The notes: generated by a model not told the origin, from the sequence alone. Shown: positions 1-7,383, counted from the first letter of the stretch. The stretch is DNA of 14,274 nt from JAFLCA01 sp041907145 (GCA_041907145.1 JAYRHW010000192.1:1-14274); one strand, 5' to 3'. Numbers and translations: made by a program.

Positions 1-1
1 G

Positions 2-184
2 GCGGATCGTGCCAAGCTGGCCTTGGAGCGCGGCTGTGGGCGCCTAGAGTGGTGGGTTCTAGACTGGAATGAGCCGGCGCTTAAATTTTATAGATCTATC
101 GGCGCTGTGCCGATGAGTGAATGGACGGTTCAAAGAGTCACGGGGCAGGCGCTGGAGGTCCTGGCGCGGGGGGTCAGTCAGTGA
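2..184 (+). CDS. GNAT-family N-acetyltransferase, C-terminal part (5' end outside window)
   Basis: The frame is open from the window edge to TGA at 182-184 and gives about 60 residues of a protein that is normally near 160. The visible part carries the closing region of a GNAT domain: a helix (ADRAKLALERGCGRLEW), then the strand and turn WVLDWNEPALKFYRSIGA, then PMSEWTVQRVTG. The DWN-PA-FY-S-GA signature is typical of the diamine/spermidine acetyltransferase-like branch, which moves an acetyl group from acetyl-CoA to an amine; the VLDWN strand lies at the acetyl-CoA site. The substrate cannot be read from this fragment. A polyamine substrate would fit the arginine decarboxylase 12 kb away, but that link is only suggestive. 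A GTG codon overlaps its stop (GTGA at 181-184), so translation may couple into the next small frame. Confidence 0.85.
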   Translation, partial: ADRAKLALERGCGRLEWWVLDWNEPALKFYRSIGAVPMSEWTVQRVTGQALEVLARGVSQ

Positions 185-432
185 ACTTTGAAAACCAATG
201 TCTCGAGGTTTCCATTCTTGATTTGTACGCCGTGCGCTATTTCAATTTAGAGCGTGCTTAGATCGGGGACAGTGGCGACACGGCCATGGGCAAGTTCTTG
301 TTGTTCAAAATTTCGCATAAGGGCCTGATCCCCATCCATCGGTTGGAGGCCTGGGTCGATGCAGGTGGATATCCGGTGACGGGCATCGCAACTTTACTGA
401 TGATTGCCTGTCTCAAGTTGCGAAGTACATAG
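181..432 (+). pseudogene. Possible broken small gene coupled to the GNAT gene
   Basis: A frame beginning at GTG 181, inside the GTGA overlap with the preceding stop, reads MNFENQCLEVSILDLYAVRYFNLERA and meets TAG at 259-261. The same frame stays open afterwards, with an ATG at 286 (MGKFLLFKISHKGLIPIH...) until TAG at 430-432. It is followed 10 nt later by a strong hairpin. The overlap, the single interruption and the terminator position suggest a degraded gene or two tiny ORFs. No family is recognised. Stretches this short can stay open by chance, so this is a weak call. Confidence 0.25.
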
Positions 433-442
433 ATGGCCGCGG

Positions 443-472
443 GGTGGTCACTGCATGGAAGCAGTGACCACC
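443..472 (+). terminator. Perfect 12-bp hairpin, probable terminator of the GNAT transcript
   Basis: The arm GGTGGTCACTGC (443-454) and its exact reverse complement GCAGTGACCACC (461-472) flank a 6-nt loop. It lies 10 nt after the TAG at 432. The following bases (GATGGTTATTGATTT) are only moderately T-rich, so termination may be weak, or the palindrome may be a protein-binding site instead. Confidence 0.5.
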
Positions 473-636
473 GATGGTTATTGATTTAGTGTGTTCTCCC
501 CTTGTTATCTGCACTCACTTCAATATCGGCACCACCTCCGCGCTCGCGCCTCGAGAAACACCTTCTCGCAAGTCTTCTTGAATTTTCTTCGCATACTTGC
601 AGAAAAATGTAGGAGCATATTTCAAGCTGTGGTAGA

Positions 637-741
637 ATGGTGGTTATGGACGACAATAATTTCAAATCGTACCAACTTTTCGTGAAATGCATTCCCATTC
701 CGGGAGTGGTGCCTGCATTTGGCACGTGGCATCAGGCCTAA
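637..741 (+). CDS. Possible 34-residue peptide
   Basis: ATG at 637 (alternative ATG at 646) reads MVVMDDNNFKSYQLFVKC, then a proline- and glycine-rich tail ending WHQA, with TAA at 739-741. An in-frame TAG just upstream fixes the 5' limit. There is no clear Shine-Dalgarno sequence and no recognised homologue. It may be chance, or a remnant of a larger gene. Confidence 0.12.
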   Translation: MVVMDDNNFKSYQLFVKCIPIPGVVPAFGTWHQA

Positions 742-950
742 ATAGCTGAAGCCGCAGTTTCGCGGCAGGCTGTTACTATTCGAAGCTATAAATAGTGCAA
801 TAGGCGGGGCAGATCTTCTCGGGCAGATGAGATCTATCTCGAGTTTTTAAGATTTCCTCGGCGGGAGGGGCAGTGAACGTGTACGCATTCGACAAACACT
901 CGGCGTAGCCGGGTAGACCGACAGAATTGATAGAAAAATTTGATGCTTCC

Positions 951-1092
951 GAAGGCGCGACGGGACCGGTGTGTCCTGCGCCAGGGAGTCTGAGTAGAAG
1001 TGGCCACAGAGCCACCACGGGAGAGGTGTATCTCCGCCGCGGTGGCTTGAAAGTCTCACAAGGTTATCCCCTCTCTTAGAAAGGAGAAAAAC
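951..1092 (+). promoter_or_regulatory. Structured 5' leader with mutually exclusive stems upstream of the small membrane protein
   Basis: Inverted repeats seen directly: GGCGC 954-958 with GCGCC 978-982, extended by GGGAC 962-966 with GTCCT 973-977 around the loop CGGTGT; GTGGC 1000-1004 with GCCAC 1011-1015; and GGAGA 1020-1024 with TCTCC 1031-1035. GCCACC at 1011-1016 can instead pair with GGTGGC at 1041-1046, which would disrupt the second hairpin. A pyrimidine run (CCCCTCTCTT, about 1068-1077) precedes the GGAG ribosome site at 1083-1086 and could partly cover it. It matches no riboswitch consensus I know. A cis-regulatory RNA is plausible but unproven. Confidence 0.35.
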
Positions 1093-1482
1093 ATGGGGAA
1101 CAGGTTTCGGAATATGATTGGTCGAGTCGCAGGAACTCTTTCCTCGCTGCAGGGGAAGAAATTCGTATGGATCGCAGCAGCGGCAGCGATTCTCCTCATC
1201 GGAGTATCGCTGGTCATCTGGATCGCTGGAGTCAAATTCAGCGCAATCTTGATGATGATCGACAACGCGGTGAGGGTCGGGCGCAAGCCGGCCAAGCGGC
1301 TGGTCGATCTCACGGTCGAGGAGCTGGCTAAGCGCAAGCTTGGCTCTTGGTTCCCGGGCGCGGCGACAGTTGAGGGCACCCCCAAAGAGGAACCCAAGAC
1401 ACAGCGTTCGCCGGCCTTCAGCGCTCTGCTAACGGTTATCGGCTGGCTTATCCTGACCGCCCTCTACGCCATCTGGCAGTAA
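1093..1482 (+). CDS. Small membrane protein of unknown function, two transmembrane helices
   Basis: 129 residues. The ATG at 1093 has a strong, well-spaced ribosome site (GGAG at 1083-1086). The N-terminus is basic (MGNRFRNMIGRVAG) and is followed by a hydrophobic helix (about residues 28-48). Then comes a charged central stretch with RVGRKPAKRLVDLTVEELAKRK, a proline/glutamate-rich linker, and a second hydrophobic helix at the extreme C-terminus. Its basic and acidic heptad-like middle suggests a soluble domain held between two membrane anchors. No family is recognised. It is preceded by the structured leader and followed by a hairpin-rich gap, so it is probably a single-gene transcript. Confidence 0.7.
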   Translation: MGNRFRNMIGRVAGTLSSLQGKKFVWIAAAAAILLIGVSLVIWIAGVKFSAILMMIDNAVRVGRKPAKRLVDLTVEELAKRKLGSWFPGAATVEGTPKEEPKTQRSPAFSALLTVIGWLILTALYAIWQ

Positions 1483-1501
1483 GGGGCACGACAGTATGAG
1501 C

Positions 1502-1558
1502 CTGCAGACCGCAGCATGCAGACAAAGTGGACCGAGCCTTAACGGGATCGGTCTGCAG
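1502..1558. terminator. Inverted-repeat cluster after the small membrane protein, probable terminator
   Basis: CTGCAGACC (1502-1510) is the exact reverse complement of GGTCTGCAG (1550-1558). Nested inside, GACCGA (1530-1535) pairs with TCGGTC (1548-1553), so two folds compete. There is no T-run, which argues for a weak or factor-assisted terminator. It begins 19 nt after the stop at 1482. Confidence 0.35.
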
Positions 1559-1579
1559 TATCGGTTGTTTCATAGGTTA

Positions 1580-1625
1580 AGGGACTTTCAAGCCACTTAA
1601 CCTCTTTGCTTGCGGGAGCTTGCCG
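1580..1625 (+). repeat. 46-bp direct repeat, left copy (candidate attachment site)
   Basis: The 46 bases from AGGGACTTTCAAGCC to GGAGCTTGCCG are identical at 1580-1625 and 7986-8031, in the same orientation 6,406 bp apart. Identity stops abruptly on both sides (1579 A against T at 7985; 1626 C against A at 8032). An exact match this long cannot be chance. This copy lies outside any convincing gene. Confidence 0.9.
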
Positions 1626-1836
1626 CTCGGATGGAATTTATCTCAGCTGGGTTCGCAAGGTCCTTGTTACGGTGCTGCCATTTACGCTTATGGCCTCGTT
1701 CCCTACGCATGCATTCGTGGAAGACTTCAATCTGCAGCGACTTCGAGATATTTCTGCCGTAACTGCAGCGCTATTTGGGCCTTTGCTTTGGTTTTGGCAC
1801 CGCGAACTGCGGGCTTATTCGTCGGCGTCGTCCTAA
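1606..1836 (+). CDS. Doubtful 76-residue membrane peptide ahead of the ligase gene
   Basis: The frame begins at a TTG inside the left repeat. It contains a hydrophobic, signal-like segment (VRKVLVTVLPFTLMASFPTHA) and a second hydrophobic patch (AVTAALFGPLLWFW), ending at TAA 1834-1836. It lacks a ribosome site and homology I can recognise. If real, it would be a small membrane protein expressed with the following gene. It could equally be a remnant from the island boundary. The rest of the 1626-1937 gap shows nothing clear. Confidence 0.15.
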   Translation: MLAGACRSDGIYLSWVRKVLVTVLPFTLMASFPTHAFVEDFNLQRLRDISAVTAALFGPLLWFWHRELRAYSSASS

Positions 1837-1937
1837 ACCGGCTTTTCTTGAGATTTTATCTCGTTTCCGATACTAAGTTGCTCCAGCTCTCTATCTTCCT
1901 TTATGTCAGTCCCGGCTGTTTTCAATAGTATTCTCGA

Positions 1938-4900
1938 GTGGGAAATTTAGACTTCAGTGATCGGCCTTCCAGCATCGGCGAAGTGCTTTGCAGCCGAGCT
2001 AGTTCTCAGCCTGACAATGTGGTCTACACCCTTCAACGGGCCGGAAGTGTTCATTCCTCTATTACCTACAGGGAGTTGGATCGGCGCGCCCGCAAAATTG
2101 CAGTTAACTTGCGCGACTACTGCGAACCTAATGGCCGAGTACTCATACTTCTCCCCCACGGACTTGATTATATTCTGACATTCTTCGGATCCGTGCTGGC
2201 TGGATTAGTTGCAGTTCCCAGTTTCCCAGCGCCTATTACCAGAAGCGATAGTGGGGAGAACAATCGCATCCGAATTCTCCGCCTCGTCTCCGATTGCAGC
2301 CCCCAAGCGATAGTTGCCACCGAAGATATGCGGGCCAGCTTATTTGCAGCTCTGCAGGGAACGTGGCAGGGTCACATCCTAACCATAAACGACCTCGATA
2401 GGGCGGAACCTGGAAGTTGGACACCGCCGCCTCCGACCGCCACGTCTCTTTGTCATCTGCAATACACCTCGGGATCTACCTCATCTCCGCGTGCGGTAAT
2501 GGTGTCTCATTCCAATCTTCTCTCTAATCTTGCAATGATCGAGCGCGGATTCGGTTTCAGCTCGGAAACTATTGGAGTGAGCTGGTTGCCGTTCTTTCAC
2601 GATATGGGTTTGGCAAACATTTTAAGCGCTGTCTACTGCGGATTCAGCCTTGTTCTCATGTCTCCAAGCGATTTCATTAAGCGGCCCTTTCGCTGGCTCA
2701 AGACTATTTCGGATTACGCAGCCACAGCGAGCGGAGGACCAAACTTTGCGTACGACCTTTGCCTTCGGCACATCTCCAACGAGGAAATGAAGACGCTTGA
2801 CCTTCGCACTTGGAGTACAGCCTTTAATGGCTCTGAGCCAGTAAGAGCTCAAACTCTGCGTAAATTTTCCGAAGCCTTTACTCCCTGCGGCTTCAAATTC
2901 CAAGCCTTTCGTCCGTGCTATGGTCTAGCTGAAGCAACGGTATTGGCGAGTATCAGCAGCCAGGGTTCCAGTCCGAAGGTACTTCGTTTGCGGAAATCAA
3001 CACTTGCGACGAATCAAGCTGCTGTAGTCGAGCCAGAAGTTCCTGATAGTCAAACGCAGGCTGTCGTTGGCTGCGGGCACTCCTGTCTCGGTCAAAACAT
3101 TTTGATAGTCGAGCCTCAACGCAAACAGGAAGTGGCGGACTCACATATCGGTGAAATTTGGATCTCGGGACCTAATGTGGCGATTGGGTATTGGAACCAA
3201 CCTCTTCAAACAGAGCTTACTTTTAACGCAAAGCTTAAGAACTTCCCGGGGTCCTATCTGCGTACTGGCGATCTCGGATTTAAGCTCGATGGGGAGCTTT
3301 TCATAACAGGTCGGCTCAAAGAACTTTTGATATTTCGGGGCAAGAACTATTTTCCGCAGGATATCGAATTGCTGGTGGCAGAGGTTGCTGCATCTTTTGG
3401 AGTGGAAAATGTCGCAGCATTTTCCATCGAGTCTGACGGTGAGGAAGTTTTATCAGTCGTGGCAGAGCTCTCGACTCCACTTACTGAGGATTCCTACACT
3501 GCTGCGGCGCATTCGATTCGTCTGGCTATCTCAGCACATTTTGATCTGCATTCTCATGTCATCGGCTTTGTCGAACCCCGTACATTGCCTATTTCGTCGA
3601 GCGGCAAGTTACAGCGGCTACTTTGCAAGGATCGCTTCTCTTCAGATCAGGGTCAATTTCTTTTTCGCAGCATGCCAAAATCATCTCAAGGCAACATGCT
3701 GCGTCCTGATATTGACCCGATCGTGAAAGGACATGCTTACCTATTCAAGCACGACGGCGATCCACATTCCCAGCGAACTCTGGAGGAGATGGGACTGGAC
3801 TCGCTCGATCTCGCTCAACTCGCGTTCGATCTTGAACGCAGGTATCCCCAATTTGACCATCAAACTATCGAGCTTTCGAGCTTATACAAAGCAACGCTAG
3901 CGGACTGCTATCTCCTGCTTTCTCAGGCAGATATCACGTTAAAGATCGAAGCTATTCAAAGGCTAAAACAGTCACCCGCCGATGACTTGAATCCCCTAAT
4001 CACAGCAGATTCACGTCTCGATGGCCTTTCTTTTAGTGCTACCTCGGCTTCTCCTCATCCTCTTGGGCAAAAAGCGATTTTTCTCACAGGGGCAACTGGA
4101 TTCGTGGGCAGCTTTATCCTTGCAGAACTGCTTAGTAGAACGAACCAAACAATTGCGCTGCTTGTCCGCAGTCAAAGTATTTCTGAGGCGCGAGAAAGAA
4201 TCGAGCGAAGTCTGCGCGAGTACAGGTTAATTGGTTTAGAAGACTCAAGCGCGCTCTCATCCCGCGTCAAGTATTTTCCTGGCGATCTTGAGAAACCACG
4301 CTTGGGATTATCCGAGAGCGATTGGAAGTGGCTCTCTGAGCAAGTCGCGACGATTTTCCACAATGGGGCAAATGTAAACTATATCTCGACATATCCCCGT
4401 CTTCGTTCAGCGAACGTGCTTGGGACACGACAGATTCTTGAACTAGCAGCCTGCGGGCGTGGAAAGTTTCTGCACTACATCAGCAGCACATTTATTTTTG
4501 GATGGGCCAAGGGCCTCGTCTACGAAAATACACGCAATCCCGATCTCGCTGACCTCGATTTCGGCTATTCGCAGTCAAAGTGGGCAGCCGAACAGCTCGT
4601 TTGGCAAGCACAGGAACGCGGACTTCAGGCGCGTATTTACCGACCGGCAATGCTTAGTGCGTCCAGCAATGAGCAGTTCTCAACATCTGACGTGACAGGC
4701 GCGCTCCTCTTATACTTCATCAACCACCAGGTATTTGCTGATATGCCCAACCAGATAAGCTTGATGCCGGTGGACTTCTTTGCAAGGCGTATGGTTGATT
4801 TCGCCAGCTTGCAAGAAACCGATGGAAGTTGTTTCCATTTCACTATGAAGTTCGCCACGCTCCCGCAAATGTGCCGCTCGATATCGGAACAGTTTGGTTA

Positions 4901-5174
4901 CACATTTCAGCCTTTATCTTTGGAGCAGCTATCTACTCACCTTCGGGAAAATTGTCGGCCGGATGATCTGTTTTTCCCCTTTGTAAATTTTTATCATCGG
5001 CACTTCAGGCAAATTGAACTCATGATGAACAAGCGCTACATGCGAGATAATTACGAAGCTACATGCCGACGGCTGCCGACTGGCGATTACGAACCCTCCA
5101 TCAATGAGATTACCCGGTATATAGTGCGTTACTTTCAGCAGCGAGAGCTGATTCGTGTCAATTGTCGGAATTAG
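1938..5174 (+). CDS. Fatty acyl-AMP ligase - acyl carrier - thioester reductase fusion (1078 aa)
   Basis: Three domains in one chain. Residues ~10-570 are a FAAL-type adenylation domain: YTSGSTSSPRAVMVSH (176-191, ATP loop), SWLPFFHDMG (215-224, characteristic of FAALs), RPCYGLAEAT (325-334), RTGDLG (442-447), GRLKELLIFRGKNYFPQDIE (458-477) and the SSGKLQR lysine K557. Residues ~580-660 are an acyl carrier domain with GLDSLDL; S622 is the phosphopantetheine site. Residues ~710-1078 are a Lys2/CAR-type reductase: GATGFVG (718-724) for NAD(P)H and the YSQSK dyad Y877/K881. Expected chemistry: a free fatty acid is activated as acyl-AMP, loaded on the carrier, then released reductively as aldehyde or alcohol. 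There is no polyketide or peptide module, so it looks self-contained, a FAAL analogue of carboxylic acid reductase. GTG 1938 is the first possible start after an in-frame TAG at 1926, and the FAAL homology begins within ~12 residues of it; no good Shine-Dalgarno is seen. The stop is 1 nt before the next ATG. Confidence 0.93.
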   Translation: MGNLDFSDRPSSIGEVLCSRASSQPDNVVYTLQRAGSVHSSITYRELDRRARKIAVNLRDYCEPNGRVLILLPHGLDYILTFFGSVLAGLVAVPSFPAPITRSDSGENNRIRILRLVSDCSPQAIVATEDMRASLFAALQGTWQGHILTINDLDRAEPGSWTPPPPTATSLCHLQYTSGSTSSPRAVMVSHSNLLSNLAMIERGFGFSSETIGVSWLPFFHDMGLANILSAVYCGFSLVLMSPSDFIKRPFRWLKTISDYAATASGGPNFAYDLCLRHISNEEMKTLDLRTWSTAFNGSEPVRAQTLRKFSEAFTPCGFKFQAFRPCYGLAEATVLASISSQGSSPKVLRLRKSTLATNQAAVVEPEVPDSQTQAVVGCGHSCLGQNILIVEPQRKQEVADSHIGEIWISGPNVAIGYWNQPLQTELTFNAKLKNFPGSYLRTGDLGFKLDGELFITGRLKELLIFRGKNYFPQDIELLVAEVAASFGVENVAAFSIESDGEEVLSVVAELSTPLTEDSYTAAAHSIRLAISAHFDLHSHVIGFVEPRTLPISSSGKLQRLLCKDRFSSDQGQFLFRSMPKSSQGNMLRPDIDPIVKGHAYLFKHDGDPHSQRTLEEMGLDSLDLAQLAFDLERRYPQFDHQTIELSSLYKATLADCYLLLSQADITLKIEAIQRLKQSPADDLNPLITADSRLDGLSFSATSASPHPLGQKAIFLTGATGFVGSFILAELLSRTNQTIALLVRSQSISEARERIERSLREYRLIGLEDSSALSSRVKYFPGDLEKPRLGLSESDWKWLSEQVATIFHNGANVNYISTYPRLRSANVLGTRQILELAACGRGKFLHYISSTFIFGWAKGLVYENTRNPDLADLDFGYSQSKWAAEQLVWQAQERGLQARIYRPAMLSASSNEQFSTSDVTGALLLYFINHQVFADMPNQISLMPVDFFARRMVDFASLQETDGSCFHFTMKFATLPQMCRSISEQFGYTFQPLSLEQLSTHLRENCRPDDLFFPFVNFYHRHFRQIELMMNKRYMRDNYEATCRRLPTGDYEPSINEITRYIVRYFQQRELIRVNCRN

Positions 5175-5175
5175 T

Positions 5176-5805
5176 ATGACGAATGTGCCAAGCCGACTGA
5201 AAGCACAGCTAGCCCTCAAGTCGACAGTGCTGTTCGTGGCGGTTTACTTTTCGACTAATAGCTTGGCCGCTCATTCAGCCCGAAGTATCACCCTAAGCTT
5301 TGACTGGGATAGATCTTTCCCGCTTATTCCAGCATTCATCTATCCCTACCTTTCAATATTCTTCGTTATCTTTATCCCTCTCTTTCTGCTGGAAAATGGC
5401 CAGCTACACCGACTGAGCTGGCAAATTAATTCCTCGATAGTAGCATCGGGCCTAATTTTCCTGCTCTGCCCGACTCAGGTGCCGTTTGAAAGAGTCCTGC
5501 AACAACAAGGGCTAATGTTGAACCTCCTATGGTACCTAGATCTGCCGCACAATGCATTTCCTTCACTTCATGTCTCTCTCTCGTTTCTCTGCTATGAGGC
5601 GCTGCGTGAGAAGCTCTCGACTCCGTGGCGATGGATTCTTGCCCTATGGATAATAATGGTGCTTCTGTCGGTACTCTTCACTCACCAGCATACGACCATA
5701 GATATAGTCGGCGGATTAACACTTGCCTGCCTAGTTCAGAAATTACTACCAGCTTCTGAGCCCTCTGCTATTTCCGGCCCTCAAGCTCCGCAGATAAATC
5801 CATAG
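5176..5805 (+). CDS. PAP2-family membrane phosphatase/phosphotransferase
   Basis: 209 residues from ATG 5176, one base after the ligase stop (a GTG at 5155 would overlap that gene by 20 nt). There are several hydrophobic helices. N-terminal FDWDRSFPLIPAFIYPY resembles the inositol-phosphotransferase/PAP2 subgroup. FPSLHVSLS (128-136) is the central PAP2 motif with catalytic H132. FTHQHTTIDIVGG (168-180) supplies H172 and D176 of the third motif. Such enzymes cleave or transfer phosphate head groups of lipids (phosphatidate, prenyl-pyrophosphate, inositol-phosphoceramide type). The first, Lys/Arg-rich motif is not obvious; KLSTPW and flanking basic residues do not match it well. Coupling to the acyl-activating reductase implies a shared lipid pathway, with dephosphorylation or head-group transfer at the membrane. 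The 3' end overlaps the convergent lipoprotein gene by 38 bp. Confidence 0.85.
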   Translation: MTNVPSRLKAQLALKSTVLFVAVYFSTNSLAAHSARSITLSFDWDRSFPLIPAFIYPYLSIFFVIFIPLFLLENGQLHRLSWQINSSIVASGLIFLLCPTQVPFERVLQQQGLMLNLLWYLDLPHNAFPSLHVSLSFLCYEALREKLSTPWRWILALWIIMVLLSVLFTHQHTTIDIVGGLTLACLVQKLLPASEPSAISGPQAPQINP

Positions 5806-6406
5806 CTGCAGCCCAGCGCACATGCACCGAGACGCCATGTTTTTCTGAGATGATAGCCTCAGTTTTGGTGGGGAATTCGAAATAAACGTGCTTTGTGGCG
5901 CTATGTTCGTCGCGCAGTGTAAGATGTAATTTGTCCAAAACTTGCCCATCTGCGGACTCAAGCTTGAATGAGTAATGCTGCCCGTTGCCCATAGGGATCC
6001 GAACAGTCCTCTCGCCCTCATGAAATTGCAGCTCGCATCCATCAGCCGCATCACATCGCTCAACGAGAAAAATGACAGATAAATCTTCGGACGCCCCTTG
6101 GTCACTTCGTATATTAGCGATTAGAAAGTCATGTCCGCTTTGTCTATGCAGAAACAATGAAATCCTGCCTACTGTAGGAGCAAGCAGTCCTAAGTCATAG
6201 GAGAGCGAGGCGTTCTCAATCAGCGGGGCATATCGCAATTCCGGAAGCCGTTGCGACTCTGCTTGTTCCAATGGCATTGACACGGAATAGGCCTCTTGGG
6301 ATGCGAACTCCGCAGTTGCAGTGCCCTTGCCAGGAGCACTGCATCCTCCGGCTGCCAGAGGCAAAAGTAGTCCGGCGAGCAGGCCCCTGGATTGTGAGCT
6401 AAACAT
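5768..6406 (-). CDS. Lipoprotein of unknown function
   Basis: 212 residues when started at ATG 6404-6406. This start places a classical lipoprotein signal at the N-terminus: MFSSQSRGLLAGLLLPLAAGGC, with C22 the likely lipidated residue. The upstream in-frame ATG (6472) would put 22 poorly fitting residues before it. The mature part is mixed alpha/beta in composition. It includes SLSYDLGLLAPTVGRISLFL, a CDAADGC pair that could form a disulfide, FHEGERTVRIPMGNGQHYSFKL and HVYFEFPTKTEAIISEKHG, suggesting a beta-rich periplasmic domain. No family is recognised. It is transcribed divergently from the Lgt-like gene (94-bp gap) and convergently with the PAP2 gene. Its place next to an Lgt homologue could mean it is a dedicated substrate or partner; that is speculation. 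Confidence 0.75.
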   Translation of the reverse strand: MFSSQSRGLLAGLLLPLAAGGCSAPGKGTATAEFASQEAYSVSMPLEQAESQRLPELRYAPLIENASLSYDLGLLAPTVGRISLFLHRQSGHDFLIANIRSDQGASEDLSVIFLVERCDAADGCELQFHEGERTVRIPMGNGQHYSFKLESADGQVLDKLHLTLRDEHSATKHVYFEFPTKTEAIISEKHGVSVHVRWAAAMDLSAELEGRK

Positions 6407-6500
6407 ATGGAACTTTATCGCCCAAAATTCATATCCTAGATATGCTGAATGCAGGAGATAGGTTACATACAAGGAATAAGATGCAAGGAGTGCGTATTAC

Positions 6501-7265
6501 ATGCATCCGGTACTTTTCGAGATTGGCTGGCTAAAAATCTATAGCTACGGCGTATGCTTAACTCTGGGATTCTTTGTCTCTCTATGGCTGTGTAAAAAAG
6601 AGCTTCGCCAGCAGGGTCTCGATTGGAGCAGCACAGGCACACTCCTAGCTATTGCGGCTTTTGTGGGACTTTTTGGCTCCAAGCTGCTCTACGTCCTCGT
6701 CGCGCTCAGCAGAGAAAACTCGCTTCGTGATCCATCTTTGTGGCTGGGTAGCGGCTTCGTACTTTACGGAGTGCCGTTGTTCGGGCTGCCGGTATTTTAC
6801 TGGCTGACAATCAAAAGCGGTCTTCCAAGCTGGAAGTTGCTGGACATCGTGTGTTTAAGCTTCCTCCCAGCACATGCTATCGGAAGGATCGGATGCTTTC
6901 TTGCTGGCTGCTGCCATGGCAAGCCGACCGACAGTATTTTCGGCATGCGTTTCCCATCTCCTTTTGCAGATCTGACGGCGCGGTTTCTCTACGTGCATCC
7001 CGTCCAACTCTATGAGTCAGGCGGGGTTATCGTTATTTTTTTGATTTTACTGTTTATGCACCGTAGACAGTCTTTACCGGGAGTGATCACGGGCAGCTAC
7101 CTAATTGCCTATGGGACCCTGAGGTTTATTTTAGAATTCTTCCGCGGGGACGGCGATCGCGGTGAACTTGCGCTTCTTTCCACAAGTCAGTGGATATCAA
7201 TCGGATTTCTAGCTGCAGGCATCATGCTGATTGCTCGCCATAACCGAGCAATATCAAGGCCCTAG
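6501..7265 (+). CDS. Lgt-like prolipoprotein diacylglyceryl transferase homologue, variant active site
   Basis: 254 residues, about seven hydrophobic segments, starting MHPVLFEIGWLKIYSYG like Lgt. Lgt moves diacylglyceryl from phosphatidylglycerol to the lipobox cysteine. Family landmarks present: GRIG (128-131), HPVQLYES (166-173), and RFILEFFRGD (208-217) with R208, E212 and R215 matching the essential R..E..R of Lgt. Differences: the canonical HGGL motif reads LYGV (88-91), so the catalytic-type His is absent, and the GRxGNF signature reads GRIGCFLAGCCHG, with Asn replaced by C132 and C137, C138 and H139 following. This Cys-rich version is known as a paralogous branch often annotated Lgt; its substrate is not established to my knowledge. 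Start supported by AAGGAG at 6485-6490, 10 nt before the ATG. Followed by a terminator at 7341. Confidence 0.8.
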   Translation: MHPVLFEIGWLKIYSYGVCLTLGFFVSLWLCKKELRQQGLDWSSTGTLLAIAAFVGLFGSKLLYVLVALSRENSLRDPSLWLGSGFVLYGVPLFGLPVFYWLTIKSGLPSWKLLDIVCLSFLPAHAIGRIGCFLAGCCHGKPTDSIFGMRFPSPFADLTARFLYVHPVQLYESGGVIVIFLILLFMHRRQSLPGVITGSYLIAYGTLRFILEFFRGDGDRGELALLSTSQWISIGFLAAGIMLIARHNRAISRP

Positions 7266-7340
7266 AGCAATTAGTGAAGCAGAACTCCGGGAAGCCCAGA
7301 TTAGACTATAACCCCGAATGCTGTTAGTTCTTTTTCATTA

Positions 7341-7364
7341 CTAGCTTCGGGCTGGTTTTTTTTT
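7341..7364 (+). terminator. Intrinsic terminator after the Lgt-like gene
   Basis: The short stem CTAGC/GCTGG (7341-7345, 7351-7355) around TTCGG is followed directly by a run of nine T (7356-7364). CCCGAA at 7313-7318 can also pair with TTCGGG at 7346-7351, giving an alternative, larger fold. A second T-run begins at 7368. Confidence 0.75.
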
Positions 7365-7383
7365 GCCTTTTTTCTGAGGTTGT

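Larger units (their letters stand above)
473..1092. other. 620-base region without a convincing gene
   Basis: Several short frames exist on both strands, none with a good ribosome binding site or recognisable protein. The only small frame singled out is 637-741 (plus strand, 34 codons). The last ~150 bases are GC-rich and contain the inverted repeats described separately as a leader. No tRNA or known riboswitch consensus was recognised. Confidence 0.5.

Noticed and set aside
1042..1055. 14-base match GTGGCTTGAAAGTC to the reverse complement of the 46-bp repeat
   Set aside because: A 14-base match somewhere in a 14-kb window is expected by chance about once, and similarity does not extend on either side.
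1056..1397. 113-codon minus-strand frame opposite the small membrane protein
   Set aside because: The plus-strand gene has a strong ribosome site and a sensible two-helix product; this is its shadow.
1620..1928. 102-codon frame in phase with the acyl-AMP ligase, ended by TAG at 1926
   Set aside because: Considered as an N-terminal extension cut by a stop, but the composition is not protein-like and FAAL homology starts normally after GTG 1938.
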